Part shown: one piece after another, positions 15,095-19,023 of the stretch
How positions within the stretch are numbered: position 1 is the first letter of the stretch
Layout: every line of letters starts with the position of its first letter
Source: an uncultured Lachnobacterium sp.
GTDB taxonomy: Bacteria; Bacillota; Clostridia; Lachnospirales; Lachnospiraceae
Length of the DNA: 19,023 nt
Assembly: GCA_900549895.1 (NCBI GenBank)
Contig: URQG01000013.1
Coordinates: 1 to 19,023, forward strand
Reading direction: 5' to 3'
Program-made: the position numbers and the translations under genes
The notes under the pieces: generated by a model
Told to the model about the DNA's origin: nothing
The model's input: only the letters and a program-made list of their open reading frames with translations
Databases searched by the model: none

Positions 15095-16444
15095 ATGGCT
15101 AGAATGTTTGGAACAGACGGAGTCAGGGGTGTTGCAGGAACAGAACTGACCATCGAACTCGCAATGAAACTTGGGCAGGCAGGTGCATATGTGCTTACCA
15201 AAGAACAGTCACATCAGCCAACGATCATTGTGGGATGTGATACCCGTATTTCAGGAGGAATGTTGGCAAGTGCATTGATGGCAGGAATTTGCTCGGTTGG
15301 AGCGAATGCAATCTATGTTGGGGTTGCGCCGACACCTGCAATCGCATATCTTACCCGTAAGCATAAAGTGGATGCAGGAGTTGTGATCTCCGCATCACAC
15401 AATCCGATGGAATTTAACGGAATCAAGTTCTTTAACGGAGAAGGTTATAAGTTGTCTGACAAGCTTGAGGACGAGATCGAGGCTCTCATCCGTAATGATA
15501 TGGAAGATGTTGTGTTCCCAATCGGACCGGGAATCGGTAAGGTAGAGTACCGACTTGATATCGTGGATGAATATATTCGTTATCAGGAGAAAACGGTTCC
15601 GGTGGATCTGTCAAATTTAAAGATCGTTGTGGATTGTGCAGAGGGTGCAAGTTCTTATACGTCGGTCAAGACTCTTACCGATCTTGGAGCAAATCTGATT
15701 GCAATACATACATCTCCGGATGGAACAAATATTAATGCCAATTGCGGATCGACACATATGGATGAGTTATGTGCGCGTGTCGTTTCGGAGAAAGCGGATG
15801 TGGGTATTGCTTTTGATGGAGATGCGGATCGTATGCTTGCGGTTGACGAGAAGGGAAACCTGATCGATGGCGATGTTGTTATGGCTATCTGCGGCAACTA
15901 TCTGAAGCAGAAGGGAAAACTTGCCAAGAATACGATTGTTGTTACCGTTATGTCAAATCTCGGATTTTCTATTATGGGAAAAGAAAAAGGAATCCATGTT
16001 GAGAAGACAAAGGTTGGAGATCGTTACGTACTTGAAAATATGCTGGAAAACGGCTATAATCTTGGCGGTGAACAGTCGGGTCATGTTATTTTTTTGGATG
16101 ATAACACAACCGGCGACGGTTTGCTTACGGCATTACATCTGTTACAGGTAATGGTTGATACAGGGAAGAAACTTTCTGATCTCGCAACGGTGATGGAAGT
16201 GCTGCCACAGGCTTTGGTCAATGCCAAGGTGCCGAATCACAAAAAAGAAAGTTATATGGAGTACAGTGAGATTGCGGACGCGATTAAGGAACTGGAAGAT
16301 AAATTCGCCGGGGAGGGAAGAGTACTGATCCGCCCATCCGGAACAGAACCGCTCATTCGAGTGATGATAGAAGGAAAGGATCAGGCGGTCATTGATGAAG
16401 AAGCGAGAAAGCTTGCGGATCTCATTATGAAAGTAATGATTTAG
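15095..16444 (+). CDS. glmM: Phosphoglucosamine mutase
   Basis: 449 aa, the family's normal size. Converts glucosamine-6-phosphate to glucosamine-1-phosphate, on the way to UDP-GlcNAc for peptidoglycan. The N-terminus MARMFGTDGVRGVAG is diagnostic of GlmM. The phosphoserine loop ISASHNPMEFNG puts the catalytic serine at 101 (E. coli Ser102). The magnesium loop DGDADR is at 241-246, and the C-terminal phosphate-binding loop RPSGTEPLIRV lies near 405-415. AAGGAG (15079-15084) is 10 nt before ATG 15095. It lies 44 bp after cdaR; GlmM is known to bind and inhibit CdaA in Bacillus and Lactococcus, which ties cell wall precursor flow to c-di-AMP. The HPr gene follows within 12 bp. Confidence 0.98.
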   Translation: MARMFGTDGVRGVAGTELTIELAMKLGQAGAYVLTKEQSHQPTIIVGCDTRISGGMLASALMAGICSVGANAIYVGVAPTPAIAYLTRKHKVDAGVVISASHNPMEFNGIKFFNGEGYKLSDKLEDEIEALIRNDMEDVVFPIGPGIGKVEYRLDIVDEYIRYQEKTVPVDLSNLKIVVDCAEGASSYTSVKTLTDLGANLIAIHTSPDGTNINANCGSTHMDELCARVVSEKADVGIAFDGDADRMLAVDEKGNLIDGDVVMAICGNYLKQKGKLAKNTIVVTVMSNLGFSIMGKEKGIHVEKTKVGDRYVLENMLENGYNLGGEQSGHVIFLDDNTTGDGLLTALHLLQVMVDTGKKLSDLATVMEVLPQALVNAKVPNHKKESYMEYSEIADAIKELEDKFAGEGRVLIRPSGTEPLIRVMIEGKDQAVIDEEARKLADLIMKVMI

Positions 16445-16455
16445 GAGGGATGATT

Positions 16456-16719
16456 GTGTTGTCACAGGCAATTAAAATTAAGAATCCGACAGGGTTACAT
16501 CTGCGTCCTGCCGGTAATCTCTGTAAAGAGGCAATGAAGTTTAAAAGTAAGATTACATTTGAGTATAGGGGCAATACCGCCAATGCCAAGAGCGTTCTCA
16601 GTGTGTTAGGAGCCTGCATTAAGTCAGGTGATGAAATAACATTGATCTGTGAAGGTGAGGATGAGAGGAAAGCGCTTGAAACACTGATTGCGTATATCGA
16701 GAGCGGATTGGGCGAATAA
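16456..16719 (+). CDS. HPr-family phosphocarrier protein
   Basis: 87 aa. HPr passes phosphate from enzyme I to sugar EII proteins through His15, and in Firmicutes is also phosphorylated on Ser46 by HPr kinase to act with CcpA. The motif NPTGLHLRPAG carries the histidine, and ANAKSVLSVLGAC carries the regulatory serine. I chose GTG 16456: AGGAGG (16443-16448) is 7 nt away, whereas ATG 16450 would be only 1 nt from it, and with the GTG the residues fall exactly at His15 and Ser46. Having His15, it is not a Crh-type protein. No ptsI is nearby; the gene sits 11 bp after glmM. It may be the main HPr or a specialised second copy; the window cannot tell, so no symbol is given. Confidence 0.93.
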   Translation: MLSQAIKIKNPTGLHLRPAGNLCKEAMKFKSKITFEYRGNTANAKSVLSVLGACIKSGDEITLICEGEDERKALETLIAYIESGLGE

Positions 16720-16759
16720 GTAAGTGAACGAGTATACACTGCGAGGATAACGAGATAGT

Positions 16760-18118
16760 ATGAAGGAAAAATACAAACATTTACTAAACTTTGTGGCAAA
16801 TGTCCTGACACTGGCCATGGAAGCATTATGTTTTGGCTGGGTATGGTATGTCATGTATGTCCCACAACTGGATAAGGCAAATACCTTTTTCCGAAGAGGT
16901 AACTGGGCGGTCATCGGTATGTATGTACTGTTCGTGTTCTTTTTTACAAAAGTATTTGGAGGATATCGGATCGGATATATGAGAGTTTCCGATATTATTC
17001 TGTCACAGATACTTGCCGTATTTCTTGCGATGATCGTGTCATATTTTGAAATCTGTCTGGTCGCAAATGACTATTTAAGTCCGGAACCTTTGATTGTTAT
17101 GACGCTTACGGAAATTATATTTATTGTACCGTGGGTTATCGTCATCCGGAAATTTTATCAGTATTTATATCCGCCAAGACAGATGCTCGTTATCTATGGA
17201 AACTATTCTCCGGATGATCTGATCGCAAAGATCAATACGAGAAAAGATAAATACAATATCTGTGCCGCAGAAAGCTATCGTATTGGATATGAAAAGCTGT
17301 ATCCGATGATCAAGAAATATAATGCTGTGGTACTGTGTGATCTCCCTTCGGAGGCGCGCAACCAGATTATGAAATATTGTTATCAGGAATCTGTGAGAAC
17401 GTATGTGACTCCGAAGATCTCGGATATCTTATTCCGTGGTGCGGATGATATTCATCTGTTTGATACACCGCTTCTGCTTTCCCGCAATCAGGGACTGAGC
17501 ATTGTGGATCAGTTCGTAAAGCGTTTGATGGATATTGTGATTTCACTGATCGGTATTGTGATTGCATCACCGTTTATGCTTGTGATCGTATTGGCAATCA
17601 AGTTGTATGATCATGGTCCGATCCTGTACAAGCAGGAACGATTGACCAAGGATGGACAACCATTCATGATCTACAAGTTCCGCAGTATGTCGGTGCATTC
17701 CGAGGATGCGGGTGCAAGACTTGCGGCCAAGGGAGATGCGCGTGTGACACCGGTCGGACGTGTGATCCGTGCAATCCATTTTGATGAGCTGCCACAGCTT
17801 TTCAATATTTTAAAAGGTGAGATGTCGGTTGTCGGTCCACGACCGGAGAGACAGATTATTGCGGATCAGTACACCGAGGAAATCCCGGAATTTGTACTAC
17901 GTCTGAAAGTGAAAGCCGGTCTGACCGGATATGCGCAGGTGTATGGGAAGTATAATACAACCCCGTATGACAAGCTGAAACTTGACCTGACTTATATTGA
18001 GAACTATTCGGTCTGGATGGATATTAAGATTCTTTTCCTCACATTTAAGATTTTGTTTGTGAGAGAAAATACGGAAGGCGTGGATGAGAACCAGACGACG
18101 GCGAGCAAGAAAGAATAA
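16760..18118 (+). CDS. Polyprenyl-phosphate sugar transferase (polysaccharide initiation)
   Basis: 452 aa. A bacterial sugar transferase of the WbaP/WcaJ-like polyprenyl-phosphate hexose-1-phosphate type, moving a sugar-phosphate from a nucleotide sugar onto undecaprenyl phosphate to start a surface polysaccharide. Four N-terminal TM segments (about 10-33, 48-65, 78-101, 112-130) precede a central cytosolic region (about 140-245). The catalytic domain follows from about 250: VKRLMDIVISLIGIVIASPF (re-entrant helix), GPILYKQERLTKDGQPFMIY, KFRSM, DELPQLFNILKGEMSVVGPR and LTGYAQVYGKYN. The sugar specificity cannot be read from the sequence. The ribosome site before ATG 16760 is weak (GAGGA at 16743-16747, 12 nt away), suggesting read-through from the glmM/HPr genes. 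A new promoter follows it. Confidence 0.93.
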   Translation: MKEKYKHLLNFVANVLTLAMEALCFGWVWYVMYVPQLDKANTFFRRGNWAVIGMYVLFVFFFTKVFGGYRIGYMRVSDIILSQILAVFLAMIVSYFEICLVANDYLSPEPLIVMTLTEIIFIVPWVIVIRKFYQYLYPPRQMLVIYGNYSPDDLIAKINTRKDKYNICAAESYRIGYEKLYPMIKKYNAVVLCDLPSEARNQIMKYCYQESVRTYVTPKISDILFRGADDIHLFDTPLLLSRNQGLSIVDQFVKRLMDIVISLIGIVIASPFMLVIVLAIKLYDHGPILYKQERLTKDGQPFMIYKFRSMSVHSEDAGARLAAKGDARVTPVGRVIRAIHFDELPQLFNILKGEMSVVGPRPERQIIADQYTEEIPEFVLRLKVKAGLTGYAQVYGKYNTTPYDKLKLDLTYIENYSVWMDIKILFLTFKILFVRENTEGVDENQTTASKKE

Positions 18119-18129
18119 ATCTATTCAAA

Positions 18130-18158
18130 TTGAAATGTATAGCGCTCTATGCTATAAT
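18130..18158 (+). promoter_or_regulatory. Near-consensus promoter of the polysaccharide exporter unit
   Basis: TTGAAA (18130-18135), a 17-nt spacer and a perfect TATAAT (18153-18158). A perfect 6-bp inverted repeat, TATAGC (18138-18143) and GCTATA (18151-18156) with a 7-nt gap, lies across the spacer and -10, a position where a repressor could act. The start codon of the permease is 38 bp downstream. Confidence 0.85.
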
Positions 18159-18196
18159 CAGATTCGTTGTGGTCAGATAAAGAGGAAAAATTAACC

Positions 18197-18988
18197 ATGA
18201 AACGTTTTATAGATGATTTGAAAAAATATTATAGTTATGCAAAATATTCAGCCAAAGCCGAGTTGAAAGCTGAAGTTGCCGGATCTTATCTTAATTGGGT
18301 CTGGTGGATTCTGGAACCTGTATGCTTAATGTTTATTTACGCATTTATTTTCGGATTTGTGTTTAGTGCAAGAGAAAAATACTTTACTGCATTTATTTAT
18401 ATCGGATTAGCAATATGGACATTTTTCAATCAGAACCTTAAGAACAGTGTTACCATCATAAAGAAAAATAAGGGACTTGTGTCAAAAGTCTATCTGCCAA
18501 AATTTATTTTGCTTGAATCCAAGATGTTTGTTAACGGATTTAAGATGTTGGTATCTTTTGCAATCGTTATAGTTTTAATGGTGTATTATCATGTCCATCT
18601 GACCTGGAATATTGTTTTTATCATTCCGCTTATGATCTGCCTTTGGCTGGTTACCTTTGGTCTTATGTGCATACTCTGCCATTACGGAGTGTATGTACAG
18701 GATCTGTCGAATGTTGTGTCCATTGTATTGAGACTGATATTTTATATGACAGGTATCATGTTTTCCATCAGCCACCGAATCGGTAAGGACCATCCGGAAT
18801 TAGCTACAATTTTGGGGAAATTTAATCCGATGGCGTTTGTTATTGAAAGCAGCCGTAAGTGTCTGATTTATGGAGAAACACCGGAACTGAACGTCCTTCT
18901 TATCTGGATTGTGATTGGTGCTGCTTTAAGTTGGATCGGCGTTCGTTTGATCTATAAAAATGAAAACAGTTATGTGAAGGTGAGCTAA
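18197..18988 (+). CDS. Polysaccharide ABC exporter, permease (ABC-2 type)
   Basis: 263 aa. Six membrane segments in the layout of TagG/RfbA-type permeases, which export lipid-linked polysaccharides or teichoic-acid-like polymers with a separate ATPase. The N-terminal cytoplasmic amphipathic part (KKYYSYAKYSAKAELKAEVA) followed by SYLNWVWWILEPVCLMFIYA is characteristic of this group. TM segments lie at about 33-55, 62-80, 110-130, 138-165, 175-195 and 235-253. The start is ATG 18197 with AGAGG (18181-18185) upstream; an in-frame ATG at 18167 would put the start right at the promoter's transcription start and is less likely. The next ATG (18991) begins the presumed ATPase. Placed after the sugar transferase, it probably exports the same glycan. 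Confidence 0.88.
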   Translation: MKRFIDDLKKYYSYAKYSAKAELKAEVAGSYLNWVWWILEPVCLMFIYAFIFGFVFSAREKYFTAFIYIGLAIWTFFNQNLKNSVTIIKKNKGLVSKVYLPKFILLESKMFVNGFKMLVSFAIVIVLMVYYHVHLTWNIVFIIPLMICLWLVTFGLMCILCHYGVYVQDLSNVVSIVLRLIFYMTGIMFSISHRIGKDHPELATILGKFNPMAFVIESSRKCLIYGETPELNVLLIWIVIGAALSWIGVRLIYKNENSYVKVS

Positions 18989-18990
18989 GA

Positions 18991-19023
18991 ATGGGAAAAA
19001 AAGAGATCGCTATAAAAGTTGAT
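18991..19023 (+). CDS. Start of presumed ABC exporter ATP-binding protein (partial)
   Basis: Only 11 codons are in the window: MGKKEIAIKVD, running off the end. The start has AAGGTGAG (18977-18984) at about 6 nt and lies 2 bp after the permease stop. TagH/RfbB-type ATPases usually follow such a permease and begin with a similar short beta strand (IAIKV). The call rests mainly on context. Confidence 0.6.
   Translation, partial: MGKKEIAIKVD

Noticed and set aside
16720..16759. Terminator or promoter between the HPr gene and the sugar transferase
   Set aside because: Only a 4-bp AGTG/CACT dyad and no recognisable -10/-35 pair were found.

Overview
The window looks like a chromosomal contig end from a Gram-positive, low-to-moderate GC anaerobe of the Clostridia, most likely Lachnospiraceae. 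This rests on gene content and order (ftsEX–S41 protease–prfB, PheB-like ACT protein–hom, cdaA–cdaR–glmM), strong AGGAGG-type ribosome binding sites and the look of the proteins; no 16S or other direct marker is present. Every credible gene is on the + strand. There are no phage, IS, CRISPR, tRNA or rRNA signals, and no gene-free stretch longer than about 160 bp.

Bases 1-42 are not biological. They match an Illumina Nextera i5 index plus the Read-1/Tn5 mosaic-end adapter, so genome sequence starts at 43, inside the 3' part of a PucR/CdaR-type regulator gene.

Region 1 (43-4660) is envelope and translation: the regulator fragment, ftsE, ftsX, an S41 C-terminal processing protease, and prfB with an intact programmed +1 frameshift. 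Region 2 (4657-6699) is a pair of zinc-ribbon proteins translationally coupled to prfB: a membrane-anchored Tim44-like protein and an SPFH protein with a duplicated C-terminal zinc ribbon. A 15-bp hairpin closes it. Region 3 (6729-10028) starts at a promoter and holds a PheB/UPF0735-type ACT protein, homoserine dehydrogenase and glycerol kinase. Region 4 (about 10015-11234) holds comF and a YvyF-like gene, the order known from the Bacillus comF/flagellar region, but without flagellar genes after it; a clear intrinsic terminator ends it.

Region 5 (11264-18118) starts at a near-consensus promoter and reads as one long unit: two unrecognised membrane proteins, cdaA, cdaR, glmM, an HPr, and a polyprenyl-phosphate sugar transferase. 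It would link c-di-AMP synthesis, amino-sugar supply for peptidoglycan, PTS-type signalling and the first step of surface glycan assembly. Region 6 (18130 to the end) has its own consensus promoter and begins a polysaccharide ABC exporter (permease plus the first codons of the presumed ATPase).

No overtly new defence or mobile system is visible. The best candidates for undescribed biology are the two membrane proteins ahead of cdaA and the Tim44-like/SPFH zinc-ribbon pair. Other points worth checking are a probable non-canonical ATC start for comF, an orphan YvyF, a U-tract-less hairpin, and the two stem-loops between ftsX and the protease.
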